64,000 nt of DNA from Aurifilum marmelostoma (lineage: Eukaryota > Ascomycota > Sordariomycetes > Diaporthales > Cryphonectriaceae), in the NCBI GenBank assembly GCA_027559495.1, contig JAMXSV010000028.1, forward strand, positions 2,604,001 through 2,668,000, written 5' to 3'. Below the pieces are notes generated by a model. It had not been told where the DNA came from. It made no database searches and saw only the letters and a program-made list of their open reading frames with translations. Positions 1-11,581 of the stretch are shown one piece after another. Each line of letters begins with the position of its first letter. Within the stretch, counting starts at the first letter, position 1. The translations under genes were made by a program, and so were the position numbers.

Positions 1-3000
1 CGTCTCTGCGGCCTCGGCAGGGTGAGAAGCGGAAACCTTCCTCGACGGCTTGGCGAAGAGGATATTCGTCCTGGCCCGGGGCTCTGGAGGTGTCGATGTG
101 ATGTTCTCGTCGTCCATGGAAGTCGGAAAGGGGGTTGACCGCTGTTTTGCGGGCGTCTCAAAGATTCGGGGCAGGACTGGGGACGAGGGCCCAGTATCGG
201 GCTCTTCTGGGATAGAGAAGGGGTTTTGAGCAGGGGCCGCGTTCTTTCTGGACATGATTGGAGATGATGGTGGGATGCAAGTGTCGTTCGCGGCTGGTAA
301 TACGGGCTCGGGTGCGCGTGTTCGAGCCGCCGCTGGTGTTGCAGACACTTGATCTGGCGTGCTAGCTAGATGGAAAGCTGCGAGATCATCCCGCAGGTCC
401 TCGCGAAAGTTTTTCCTGGGTGCTGTGGCGGGGATGACGGAGCTGGATGACGGAATCATGTCGAGTCCAGCTCTCTGCGTCGGCGCGTTGAAGCTGCCGT
501 AACTTCGGGGATCTCCTGCCACTGCGTCTCTGAAGCGGAAGTTTGCTGGGGTCGCTTTGACTTGAACTCTGTTGGCAGCCGCAGCGTTGCGGACGGGCTT
601 CTTTTGTTCTGGGCTTCTCGTCAGTACTGAGCGGCATCAAGAGATGACAAGGTGAGCCATGGGCTTACTCCGTGGGTGAGTTGAGCTCGAGACCCCGACA
701 CGTTTTTCTACTTCTTCCACGATGGATTTACCAGCCAGCTGCCTGTTAGGCTTCTTCAAGGCTGAGATAGCCTCCTTCAATTCTGCTTCCAGCTTCATCT
801 TCTTCTGCGCCTTAAGCTCCTCGGCACCAGCGCTGGACACGCTCCTCGAGAGGGCATTACGCGACCTCTCCCTCAAGGAGCTGTCGCAGAGCGGAATCCG
901 ATCCAGGGCCGGTGGCTCGCTGGCCTCGCGTTTCAGGCCTGGAATGGCGGCAGGTGTGGCTGATCGCATCCTGGCCAACACGTCGATCGGCCGCCGTGAC
1001 GCTTTGCGTTTTTGTTGATCGCTTTCGAAGATTTTCTCGAGTGACCTAGGAGCTGGGATCGGTGCAGGCCGTCTTGCAGCAGAACCGGGTTTCGCTTTGG
1101 GCTTCGTAAGGGCGGGGGCCGCAGTGCTCTTTGATCTGGGCGGGGATGCAGCGACCGGTCCTCCTAGCTTCTTGTTCAGGTCTGCGCATAAGTCGGGAAG
1201 TCGCCCAACAAAGCTGAGATGGTCAGTTCATGATACGATGGCAGCTTCTCTCCGGACCAACTTACAATGGCACGATGATATCTACGCAGAAGTCTTTCAG
1301 AGGATCCGAATCTGCCCTGTCCGTTCCCCGAGAGCCCTGGCCAAGCTTTGCTTCCGCTTCTGCCGCAATCATCTTCATCTCATCTAGAGTGGTAGACTGC
1401 CAGATGCTCATGCGATCCGCGTGCAGGTTGACCAGCAAAGGATAATCATGCTTGTCTTTTTTCTTGGACGCAGGTCCGGCCGGCTTTTCCTTGGGGAGGT
1501 CCTCCACTGGCATGCCAGGGAGCAGACTATCGTGGGCATCCTGAGCTGGCCGAACGGCTTCCAATGCCAATATTTCGAGAAGCAGAATCATCTGCAGCTG
1601 CGTCTCGCGAGTGCGCAGGAAGGACACGTGGTATTTGATCTCTTGAGGGTTCATTGACGAGTCCTCTTCTCGCAGCTCAGGCTTGTTGGATCTCCACCAC
1701 CTCTTCACGTGGTCGACCTCGTTGGTCCACAAGCCATCCTTTCCCAGCTTTATCTTCTTGGCCTTTCTGCGTCTTGGCCTGGGCTCATCCTCGTCGCTGC
1801 TCTCCACCAGCATCTTCATGTCATCGATCAGCGCTGGCACCGTTTCCCTGTACTTCTTGTCGATCTGTTGGATTCCTAACACAAGACCTTTTAAAAATTC
1901 GACTAGATCATTCATATCCATGTCTGCTTCGCAATCAAACTGAAATGCTGACCGGGCCTTGGACAGGGGTCCCTTTGCAAAGTATGCCAGAGACCCCTTG
2001 GAATGATAGAGGGCTTGAGCGTACTGTGATCTGATCGTCTGCAGTATCTCTTCGGGAGTTGCTTGCGCGTCGAGGTTGGACTCCAAGGGACCAGGCTGGG
2101 ATCCCTGGGGGATCGCAATACTGGAGTCGGGGCCTGAACCAGAGTTTGCCAGACCAACAGCAGCCGTGTGTGTCCTCTCGCCTGGAGTCTGGGACGAGTC
2201 AAGCTCTTGTTGGTTTTGGGCTCCCTGAGAATCCGATGGTGCGACCGAGATGGCCCTGGAGCGTTTCGAGACCATGGAACGCAGCTCCTCGATGGCCGCT
2301 CTCTTCTTCTTATTGTCCTTGTGCTGGTTGAGAGTGATGGCTGGTGCCTCGATATCCACATCCTCCGCCCCACGGGCGGGATGGCACCTAGGCTCATAGC
2401 AAGCCTCTGCCAGGAGGCTCAGCTTCTCGATGCGGACCCAGCTCCCAAGCTTACATACGACATAACGGCCTGGCTGGGCGCGCTCCACAGCATACACATG
2501 ACCAGTGGTATCCGATCGTGCTATCAAGACGCTCGGGGCCTGCCGCAGTCGTCCCTCGAGCTCGAGGATGCGTATGTGTGACTCGTAAAAGCGACCTGCA
2601 CCACTCGCCAGCTCGCCAGCTGGTGTGACCAGATCCAAGCTAGACAACGTGAGACATTCACGGGATAACAGCATGAGCGGTTTCAACAGTACCGACTTTT
2701 CCGAAATGCCGGCCAGAGAGAACTCAGGCTGTCGAGCTGTCAATATAAGAACAGTCTGGTAGCAGACAATCTTTGTGGAGCCGGAGGGGGGGGGTAGGAC
2801 TAACTTTGAGGGTGATGAGAGGTTTAAGGAGCTGCTGCATAGAAACAGACGCAAAGTCATGTCTCCTCTCACGGGAACTAGAGGCAGGGGCCTCATTTTC
2901 GCCTATGGGTGGAGGATGAGAGCTGTTCGGGTCTGAGGAGCGTTGGCCGTGGACGTGGGCGGCGGGCTTATTGGATGACCTTGAACGAGGACGCGACGAC

Positions 3001-3023
3001 GCGTCCGAGCCTCGTATGGACAT
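1..3023 (-). CDS. SLD3: DNA replication regulator Sld3 (3' end cut by window edge)
   Basis: Fungal Sld3 (Treslin-type) loads Cdc45 onto the Mcm2-7 helicase at origins and is activated by CDK phosphorylation. Deduced exons on the minus strand are 3023-2805, 2728-1266, 1213-669 and 608-1; the frame is still open at base 1, so the C-terminus is missing. Recognition rests on the central Sld3 domain, with AYFAKGPLSKARSAF, DMNDLVEFLKGLVLG, DKKYRETVP and the WWRSNKP region, followed by a basic segment and a coiled coil with ELKAQKKMKLEAELK and ISALKKPNRQLAGKSIVEE. The tail is low-complexity and rich in S/T-P (PPSSP, GPSSPVLP), as expected for a CDK target. Introns have GTTAGT, GTAAGT and GTAAGC donors and keep the frame. 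The start is the ATG giving MSIRGSDASSRPRS. The gene is divergent from the SSK2 homolog. The family call is firm; the exact exon 1/2 junction is less so. Confidence 0.9.
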
Positions 3024-3653
3024 GATGGAATGGGGCGGCTATTCGCCATATAGAGAAGACATGAAGAAGATGTCGAAGGTCTATGTTGATAATACGTAGT
3101 AGTCAATGAAGTGGGTGCCAGGTCTTGACGACACTGAGCAGCGGATTTGGTGCTGTTACAACCAAGGCAGTGTGGTCAGCCCAAATTCGGCTGCTAAACT
3201 GAAGAAACGCGTTATACTAGAGTATAGACGCGGTGTCACTACTGGTGTTCAGGGTTTCCGGGGTGTCCAGGGTTGCTGGCCAGGATATCTCAAGTGCCAG
3301 GATGCTAGCAGGGCTAGGTAGGCTCACCACCACTACAGGGGCTCACGGAGCGGTGGCTCAGGCGTGGCAGTCGTGGCTAGTGCTGTGTTCCAGGCCCGGG
3401 CCCCCTGTGCCTGTCCAAGGTCCCTGTACAGGGAGGGGGCCTTCTCACTGTGTTTGGTCTGTAGCTGCAACATGTGCTGCAGTGTGTTGGATGTCGGATG
3501 CCAGCCAACCAGCAGAGTAGTTCGGATCTGCATACGATGCTTCCTGTCCTGCAGATTTGGACCTCGTGACCAGATTGCTAACCATCGATGTCTCTTGATG
3601 ATGCTCGATCAAATCCTCGCACTCGCATGACCTTGGGGAGAGTCGCTCTCGGC

Positions 3654-3665
3654 TATATATAAATA
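3654..3665 (+). promoter_or_regulatory. TATA-like element
   Basis: The sequence TATATATAAATA sits between SLD3 and SSK2, about 630 bp upstream of the SLD3 ATG and 1.2 kb upstream of the SSK2 ATG. It is a good TATA match, but which transcript, if any, it serves cannot be told from sequence. Confidence 0.3.
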
Positions 3666-4145
3666 TGATGGTGGTGAGAAAGGGGCAAAGGAGGACGCCG
3701 ACCAGAGTGCAGCCAAATTTCCGAGTTGAGGTACTTACTGTATTGCTGGTAGCATAGTGCTATAATACCTGTTACAGCAGGTTAATTACCCAGTAGCGCA
3801 GGCGGGTGGGAGTCAATAGCACGGGATGCTAAGGACTCGCACCTGGCCGTGAAGGGGTCGATCAGCCGCGGCCTTGGGCATCGGTCGATTCGAGCTACAG
3901 CCATCGAGATCTCGAGGTCGAAGCCTCTTTTTTAATTTTTGTTTTTTATTTTTGACAACTCCTGGTGCTGCAGCTGCCGGACTAATTGGTCCGCCATAAA
4001 GCATGCATCAGCTGTTCCGCAGCACCACTGCCCGCGAAAGGGTCCCAGCAGGGTTGCGTCTTTTCTCTCGAATCTGATTTGTTTGATTGACGGCCTCCTT
4101 GCACTGGCCTCTTGCATGCGCCCGTAAAATCTTAAGTGTTCCTTG

Positions 4146-4161
4146 TTTTTTTTTTTTTTTT
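4146..4161. repeat. Poly-T tract (T16) upstream of SSK2
   Basis: A run of 16 T followed by TCTTTCTTTTTTTC. This is a typical nucleosome-excluding pyrimidine tract in a fungal promoter. It lies about 730 bp upstream of the SSK2 start. Confidence 0.8.
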
Positions 4162-4888
4162 CTTTCTTTTTTTCTATTGTTAATTTCCTCGTCACGAGCC
4201 ACAGGGCACAGAGTATAGGGAGGAGGCTGATCTGCTGCTTGGCTGGGCAACGGAATCCACAGTCTGGCAAGACATTTTCAACGCTCTCGAGGCTGCAACC
4301 GGCTCTCGCCCTCTTCCCTTCCTACTGGCAGTCCAGTCCCACCTTTTGGTACTCTCTGCTCACATCTGCTGGGCCACAAGCAAGGTCTCGAGCTTTCGCC
4401 ACACTCACCAGCCTCAAGGACCGGCAGTAACCGTTAGCCAGATGCTACCTCCCGCGGGCCAGAACGCCGCATGATCCTACCGAGATCACTTACTTCTGAG
4501 CGCTTATATCTCTCTGCCACAAGGTCTGACGAAAATCGGTCCCCCCTGTGCGCCGACCTTTTTTTCTTTTCCTTCCAAAGGGAACGCGACGGATCCGAGG
4601 CCCTCTCTCCTGGGTCCTGTCGCCTTCTTTCTTTCCCCCGTCATCCTTAGTCCTAGGTTGGGTACCCTCAGAGAGGACCGGGCCGAATCTGCCCCTCCGT
4701 TTTTTTCCCTCCTCTGGTGGTGCGCCCTTGGGGTCGTGGCGTGGACAGGGACTGGATCAGTCTGGCGCGAGAGAGCGAGGGCAGCAGCAGGCATTGAGGC
4801 AACGATACTAGCCCCCCCCGGAAGGCGCTCTCGCTGCGGATCGAGCAGCATGCACGCACGCGCAAATACAGGCGTCGACGCTCCGATC

Positions 4889-7800
4889 ATGTCGGCCAAG
4901 ACCTCCCCACAGGCGGTGCGCTTCTCGAACGGCGACGACGACCTGCCGCGCCCTGATAGATCGTCCTTGCCCTTCCGACCGCAGGCCGTCACGGCAGACT
5001 CTGGCGAGTCCGGCTCTTCGGGCGACACCAACCTCGAGCCCAACGGCTTCGACAACTTCGAGCCCCAGGATGACCCGGGGTCGTTGAATCACTATGCCGA
5101 CCCTGCCAACCACGGCGGCTCCATGGTGTCGCTGCTCTCGGACGGCATGGGCAACCCCGTCGCCAGTCGACATCATGGCGCCTCGGACGCCGCCTCCATC
5201 CACAGCAACGGCACCTCTGCAAGGCCTCAGCGCCCCACCGGCCCGGCAAGGCAGCCCTCCAACACCTATCGCCCCATCCGAAGACCCCAGCCCACCCCCG
5301 TCGGCTACAATGACCCGCGCTCCGGGTCGCGCTCGCGAGCGCTGCCCTCGAACTCGACCTTTGCCCGGCAGGAGAGGGCCTACGTCCAGCGGCTGAACAA
5401 TGCGCGCAAGCAGGACTATGCTTTTCCTTCCGAGTACGATCCGATGAGCTTCAACACGGCCGGCGATGCAGATAGCGACTCGGAGGGCGAGACACCCGGA
5501 TCCGAAGCCCCAACCAGCGTCGAGCCGGATCACGACGACGCGAGGAGGCTGTTCGAGGGAGATGACGAGGAGGACATCGAGCCGACAGAGGAAGATATCA
5601 GGGATCCAGACAGCCGGGAGCGCTTGGAGTGGCACGGCATGCTGGCTGCTGTGCTGACCGGCGACGTCTTCCGGCAGGAGAAGAAGCGATTGATCGGCTC
5701 CTCCGAGCAAGAGATGGGCAAGACGGCGCAGAAGGCAGAGTTATGGCTGGGCATCCGCTCGCGGATATGTGGGAGGCACCTGCCGGTGCAGCGCAGGATG
5801 GTCGAAGACGCAAGAGGCACGATGGATCGGGTCATCGAGGACGTCATCAACTTTCGGATTGCTGGCGAGAGCGAGGCCGGAAAGCCCCCCGCGGAGCAGG
5901 TCCGCGATATGGTTGCCAAGATCGACAAGCTGGAGAGCTTATACCCGTCGAGAGAGGCGATGCTGCAGGCGCACTCCTCGGCCAGGTCACAGCTCTTCAC
6001 CGAAGCCTGCGAGGCCATAATATCCTGGTACAACATCAACGAGCTGATCAACACCGAGCTGCTTGTGTTGAGGAGGTGGGTCGGGAATGACGAGCTCGAC
6101 TTCCTGCGCACCAGGGAGCGGTCTTCCATTACGAACGGGATTGGTGACGACGCGTCGTTTCTCGATAAACTGTTGAAGGAGGATGGCCTCAAGTCGTTAC
6201 ACGAGCACTGGGAGGAGGACGTCGGCGGCAATAAGAGCAAGCGCCAGAGCATGCTGACAGCCATCACCAACACGATACTCAAGGCAAAGGAGACGCTTAT
6301 TCTCAACGCCGAAGCATTCAAGAAGCGCCATCTACCTCCGTACATCGAGGATCTCCTCACCCTGATCAGCTTCCCTTCTCGGCTTATTGAGGAGATCATC
6401 AAAGTCAGGCTGGCGTACGCGAAGAGGATGAAGGAGTCAGCTCAGCAGAACCCGATGCTCCAGGACCAGATGATCTCGCAGTTCCAGGTCCTGCTGAACC
6501 TCGCCATCGGCATCAAAGCTGAGTATCTCGGGATCTCGCAACCGGAGCCCGGCTGGGAGCTGCCGCCCTGCATCGACGAGGCCTTTGATCAGGCTGTGCT
6601 GGAGGCCCTGAAGTATTACTTCAAGATGCTTAATTGGAAGCTGAGCGGCAACAAGAACACATTCAAGGAGGCAGAGCTCCTCTTTCAGGAGTGGGAGTTC
6701 ATCAACCAGATTGGGAGTCACCTGGACCATGGTGACGTGGAAGTCGCGGAGCAGTTTAGCAACCTGACGTTCAAGGCCTTCCGACGTCTGAGCGACACAT
6801 TCGAGAGAGAACTGCAGAGAAAACCAAAGGAGAGCCCGTCCGAGATGAGCAAGAGGTACAAACAGATTCTGGACTCTGTCCGGGTGCGCCAAAGAATGCT
6901 CCAACGCTTCTCGAGGATGTTGAGCGGATGTTACGAGAACGCGTGCGACTTCAGCATAGCTTTCGGGCCCGAGCAGCTACACGACTTGTTTGCGCGACTT
7001 GTGGAATCCGGCCACTTTCAGATCTACACCGGGAGTATTGAGCATGAGGGTGTGATCCTAGTGGCCTCGCCATCACTGCATAACCGCCCGGATGAGATAC
7101 AGTCCATTATCGGGACTGCTTCATACGAGCACGCCAGTGCCACAGAGGATCCGACCAACCCCTATATACTGATCATCCGGGCCGAGAACGATCCGCATTG
7201 GTATGGGCCCAAGGTGTCGATGACTGTGCGAGAGGAGCCATTGGACCTGAAGACGGGCCACCTGAGGCTGATTGCTGGCGGGTCGCAAAATCGGCTCACG
7301 GCCGCGAGGAGATCGTTCATCGAGCTCATCGACGCGCACCTCGACCTCGTCGTGGAGCAGCGTTCCAACCTCAAAAAGGTCAACATGAAGCTGGGCGACA
7401 TCAAGCGGGTAGCTTACAAGCTGTCGCACACCTTCATGGACAGCGTGGAGACGATCCGGTCGCAGACCAAGGACCTGGACGTGCAGGACCTCATCCAGAC
7501 GTGTTTCATCTTTGCTACAGAGTTTGGACAGCGGTCGCTGCTGTTTATGGACAGCAACCGCCGGCAGATGAACAATATCAAGCTGACCAAGCTCGCGCTG
7601 GACTGGGTCAGCTTCATCTGCGACGACTGCGTCTCCTCCGACCGCAAGACATTCCGGTGGGCTGTTCTGGCTCTTGAGTTTGCAATGGGCATGACCCGCG
7701 GCAGACACATCTTGGCACTCGGGGAGGACGAATATGCCAAGCTGAGAGAAAAGGTCGCCGGCTGCATGTCCCTGCTCATCTCCCACTTCGACATCATGGG

Positions 7801-9085
7801 TGCGCGGTCGACTGTCGCAGCCCAGGCCGAGAAGCAGAGGCTGGAAGCCCTCGTGGGCCAATTCAGGAGGCTGGACAAGGGAAAGAATGTCGACGACCAG
7901 ACCGCTTCACAGTTTGTGCTCGACCACAGGCTGCAGGAGCTCTCCAAGATCGACGAGGCGAGGAAGCAGATCATGCTGGAGCGGTCTGCCCTGGGCCGCG
8001 TCCTTGAGGCCTCGAACGAGGTCGACCGCTCCCTCGCATACCTCTCGTCCACGGCCACCAACTTCACGATGCGATGGCAGCAGGGCCACTTTGTCGGTGG
8101 CGGAACGTTTGGCAACGTCTACAAGGCCATGAACCTGGATACGGGACAGCTGATGGCCGTGAAAGAGATCCGGCTGCAGGATCCAAAGCTGATCCCCATG
8201 ATCGCCACACAGATCAAGGACGAGATGCGTGTGCTGGAATCTGTCGATCACCCCAACGTCGTCTCTTACTTTGGTATCGAGGTCCATAGAGACAGGGTCT
8301 ATATCTTTATGGAGTTCTGTTCGGGAGGCTCCCTGGCCAACCTGCTCGAGCATGGCCGTATCGAGGATGAACAAGTCATCATGGTTTACGCGCTGCAGCT
8401 CTTGGAGGGTCTTGCCTACCTCCATGAAGTTAAGATTGCCCATCGCGACATCAAACCAGAAAGTAAGTCTATTCCCCTTTCCACGCTTGATGGGACGTTA
8501 AGCTGATCCGGCAACCACACAGATGTCCTTCTTGACCACAATGGCATCATCAAATACGTTGACTTTGGCGCGGCTAAAGTCATCGCACGGCAGGGGAAGA
8601 CTCTTGTGCAAGACATGACGACCTCGGAACCCAACAAATCTATGACCGGCACGCCAATGTACATGTCCCCCGAAGTCATCAAGGGCGATAACCCCGGACA
8701 CTTTGGCGCGGTGGATGTCTGGTCGCTAGGTTGCGTGATCCTCGAGATGGCTACCGGCCGTCGGCCGTGGGCAAACCTGGACAACGAGTGGGCAATCATG
8801 TACAACATCGCACAAGGCAACCCGCCGCAGCTCCCGACACCCGACCAGCTGTCCCCCGAGGGCATTGACTTTCTGAAGCGCTGCTTCAACAAGGACAGCA
8901 GGAAGAGGGCGACGGCGGTCGAGCTCCTGCAGCACGAGTGGATCATGACGATACGCAGGAGCGTGGTGGAGCCCAGCACGCCGAGCGAGGCGAGTGCCAG
9001 CGCCCAGACGACGCCCAATACGCAGTCCTCGGCTGGTGGGCGGGGCAGTCTAAGTGGTGATGGGATGTTTTCGGTTGCAGAGTAA
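4889..9085 (+). CDS. SSK2: MAP kinase kinase kinase of the HOG pathway (Ssk2/Ssk22, OS-4/SskB type)
   Basis: A MEKK4-like serine/threonine kinase acting between the two-component response regulator Ssk1 and the MAPKK Pbs2 in osmotic and fungicide signalling. Exons are 4889-8462 and 8523-9085, giving 1379 aa; the 60-bp intron has a GTAAGT donor and lies inside HRDIKPEN. The long N-terminal half is low-complexity and acidic to about residue 230, then a large helical fungal Ssk2 regulatory region follows. The kinase domain spans about residues 1060-1335: glycine loop VGGGTFGNVYKA, VAIK-type lysine in MAVKEI, HRDIKPEN, DFGAAK, GTPMYMSPE and DVWSLGCVILEMATG. The start chosen gives MSAKTSPQAVRF; another in-frame ATG lies at 4850 and the frame stays open upstream to at least 4658 without an ATG. 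Length fits the family (about 1350-1400 aa). The tail after about residue 1340 is S/T-rich. Confidence 0.95.
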
Positions 9086-11581
9086 ACCCAATCCTCCTCA
9101 TCCTCTCGCGGTCGTCTTTGTCTCTGCGCGAAGAAGACGAAGCAAGCACATATAAACCCACAAAATACGGCGCCTCAAAGGCTGTACACAATTTCCTTGT
9201 ATTTCATCCCTGTCGCCTTTTCCTTCATTATTATTTTTGACCTCGCTATCTTCGTTCGGGCTCTGAAGGCCGATCACACCCGAGCAGCGCACCTGGCCAA
9301 AGTCCATCGTTTTGAAAGCATTGTTTTGGCGAAGTTTCGGGGAGGGTGGCTTTTTTCTCTTACAGTGGTGTTTTCTTCTTAGCATGTCGTCTTGAGATTT
9401 ATCTTTTTAACGACGAAACGAAAACCACACCTAGCAACACATTTTCAGGATTGGAGTCCATCGCGGTGGCGACGGGTTAGAGTTCTGATTTTTTTTTTTT
9501 TTTTTTTTTTTTTCCTTTGGCCATTTGCTCAACTTTGTGTGTGAAGAGGTTCTGCGGCGGAGAATTTTTTTTTTTTTTTTTTTTTTTCGAGTTTTAACGT
9601 GGGTCAGTAACTCGAGGATATGGTCTCGCTACTCATATCTTGTCAGAGAAAGGGAAACCAAGCAGCTCCTGGAAGAGGAAGAATGGGAAGCAAAGGGAGA
9701 GAGAACCCAAACACACATACGTATATCGACCAACACCCACCCACCCCTCCCCCATACTTTTACTGTTGCCGAGAATACGGGACAGAGTAAATAAAGAATT
9801 AAATCATAATACTTAAAAAACAGGAAGAAATAAGTCATATCGCATCACAGATTTAAAAACGTAAGTAAGCCCTGCACAAGAAGCAAGCACATATCCACGC
9901 TTCGAAATCGGACCAACTCAATTCGCCATAATTACTGCCTCTGCACTCGGCAGGACAAAAGGGAGGATGCCATACCATAACTACCCAAGTGGCCTCTTGT
10001 TTTCCCCCAATCGCAGCAGGGTAGTGCCGAACCCCGTGTGCGAACGGGAATCTCCAAATCCGCACCTGTGACGCATTCCATTTCGAGGAGGCGGAGGAGG
10101 AGGAGGAGGTGGAGGTGGAGGTGGTGGTAGGTGTGTTTCAATCCAGACTGGATTCAAGTAAGGAATTATTAAGTGAGCGAGCTAGAAAGAAAGTTGCACC
10201 GCCCGCAGCACAGAAAAAGTGGCCGAGAAGAATGTCTCCACGGTTGTGCCGCTCCCCCGACGGCGTGATTTAATTATCCTTTTCTATCATTTACTGCTTG
10301 CTGCATGAAAAATGGTTGTTGCAAAGTCACTTGATATAATTGTGCTCCACTAAAATCAACTGGGCCCATGAGCGAATTTACTTTTTAACTGACCAAGAAT
10401 TACTGTAATAGGCAATTATACGGCAAGGTCCTTTTTTTTCCTTCTCTGTTTCTCTCCCCCCTCTCTTTTCAACAGTGTGTGCATGTGTCTTGTGGGGATA
10501 AAAAAGAGGATGCCTCGCTTCCAAAAACGGTTGGTGTTGCGAACATAGTCGATCTCGCTCTCGCTTTTTGGGGGGGGAGGATTCCACACACGCGTACACA
10601 CACACACATACACACATTCATAGAGGGAACGGGCCAACATAGCAATCCGTCAGGAGAAAGGAACCAAATAAAAGAGAGCGAGATAAGGACAAGGACAAGA
10701 GGAAAACGACAGAAAAGGGTAAACATTTCGTTGTAGTCTAGACCAAAGGGGGACAGGCCATGCGAAGAAGAGGGTCCCTCCATCTCGAGCAAGTAAAGCA
10801 GCATCATCCACCGAGGCACCGCAACGGGTACTGTATCAGCCTCACCGCAGCCATCTTGAAACGCCGGCAAAGGGCAACATCAGCCCAAAAAAAAAACAAG
10901 GCGTTCCCACTCCTTGGGGCAGGTAAAACTTATTACTGTAGCTGTACTTATGTAAACGAGATATCCTGATGCTGTTCTCTTTGGTTTTGCCTGGACTGCA
11001 TCTTCGACCTTCTTCTTCCAGAAATATTATATACACAGATCTCTCTCATCTTTGAACGGCGTTCGTCCGAAAAAGTTGAACTCCGTCTCCGTTCCCGTCC
11101 CCCTCCCCCCCCTCCCTTTCGTATTTAGATCCAAGGTCACACTTACTTGCGTCTTTGTCCTATCAGATCGTCTCGAAATTCGATGACACAGGCGTAACAC
11201 ACCTATTTCACGCTTCGTAATAACGGGGACACACACGCATGAAAGCTTTTGCCTAACTGAGCGTGTAGTGTTCTTTCAGACTCCTTTTCTCTTTATAGGC
11301 GGAAAAAAAGGAAGGAAAGAAAGAGGAGGCTGGCTCACTGCAGCCAACACAGCCTTGTGAAACGACCTACGCTACTCATCTCTTCTCCCGCTCCCGGTCA
11401 AGGGCAGCAATTTTTGCAGGATCCCATAACAACACAAAGTTGATCGGCGCCTCATAAGGACTGCTATTGCTTTTTTCCCCACGGGAAGACGACGCCATAA
11501 CTACCGCCACAAAGGGTCACTGTAAGATACTTCTTATACATATCTGGGCTCAACTTGTACACGCACGCATCAATCACAATC
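9086..11581. other. Intergenic region SSK2 - P450
   Basis: About 2.5 kb without a recognisable gene. It begins with the SSK2 3' untranslated region and contains two long T runs (9489-9513 and 9565-9587), an A-rich stretch with AATAAA-like words near 9790-9830, a GGAGG-rich purine stretch at 10084-10130 and a CA tract near 10590-10616. The part close to 11580 is presumably the P450 promoter. Short open frames here show no homology that I recognise. Confidence 0.6.
9489..9587. repeat. Pair of long poly-T tracts
   Basis: T25 at 9489-9513 and T23 at 9565-9587, 51 bases apart, about 400-500 bp past the SSK2 stop. Runs of this length are unstable and often mis-sized in assemblies. Confidence 0.85.

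Larger units (their letters stand above)
3024..4849. other. Divergent intergenic region SLD3 / SSK2
   Basis: About 1.8 kb between two divergently transcribed genes. No open frame has homology or convincing splice structure. It holds a TATA-like element at 3654, a perfect 14-bp palindrome at 3421-3434, a T16 run at 4146-4161 and a pyrimidine-rich stretch (about 4540-4720) that probably forms part of the SSK2 promoter or leader. Confidence 0.6.

Noticed and set aside
4808..5710. 300-aa minus-strand open frame
   Set aside because: Antisense shadow of the GC-rich SSK2 coding sequence; composition is typical of a mirror frame and no domain is visible.
5530..6402. 290-aa minus-strand open frame
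   Set aside because: Also antisense to SSK2 and serine-rich, as antisense of biased codons is.
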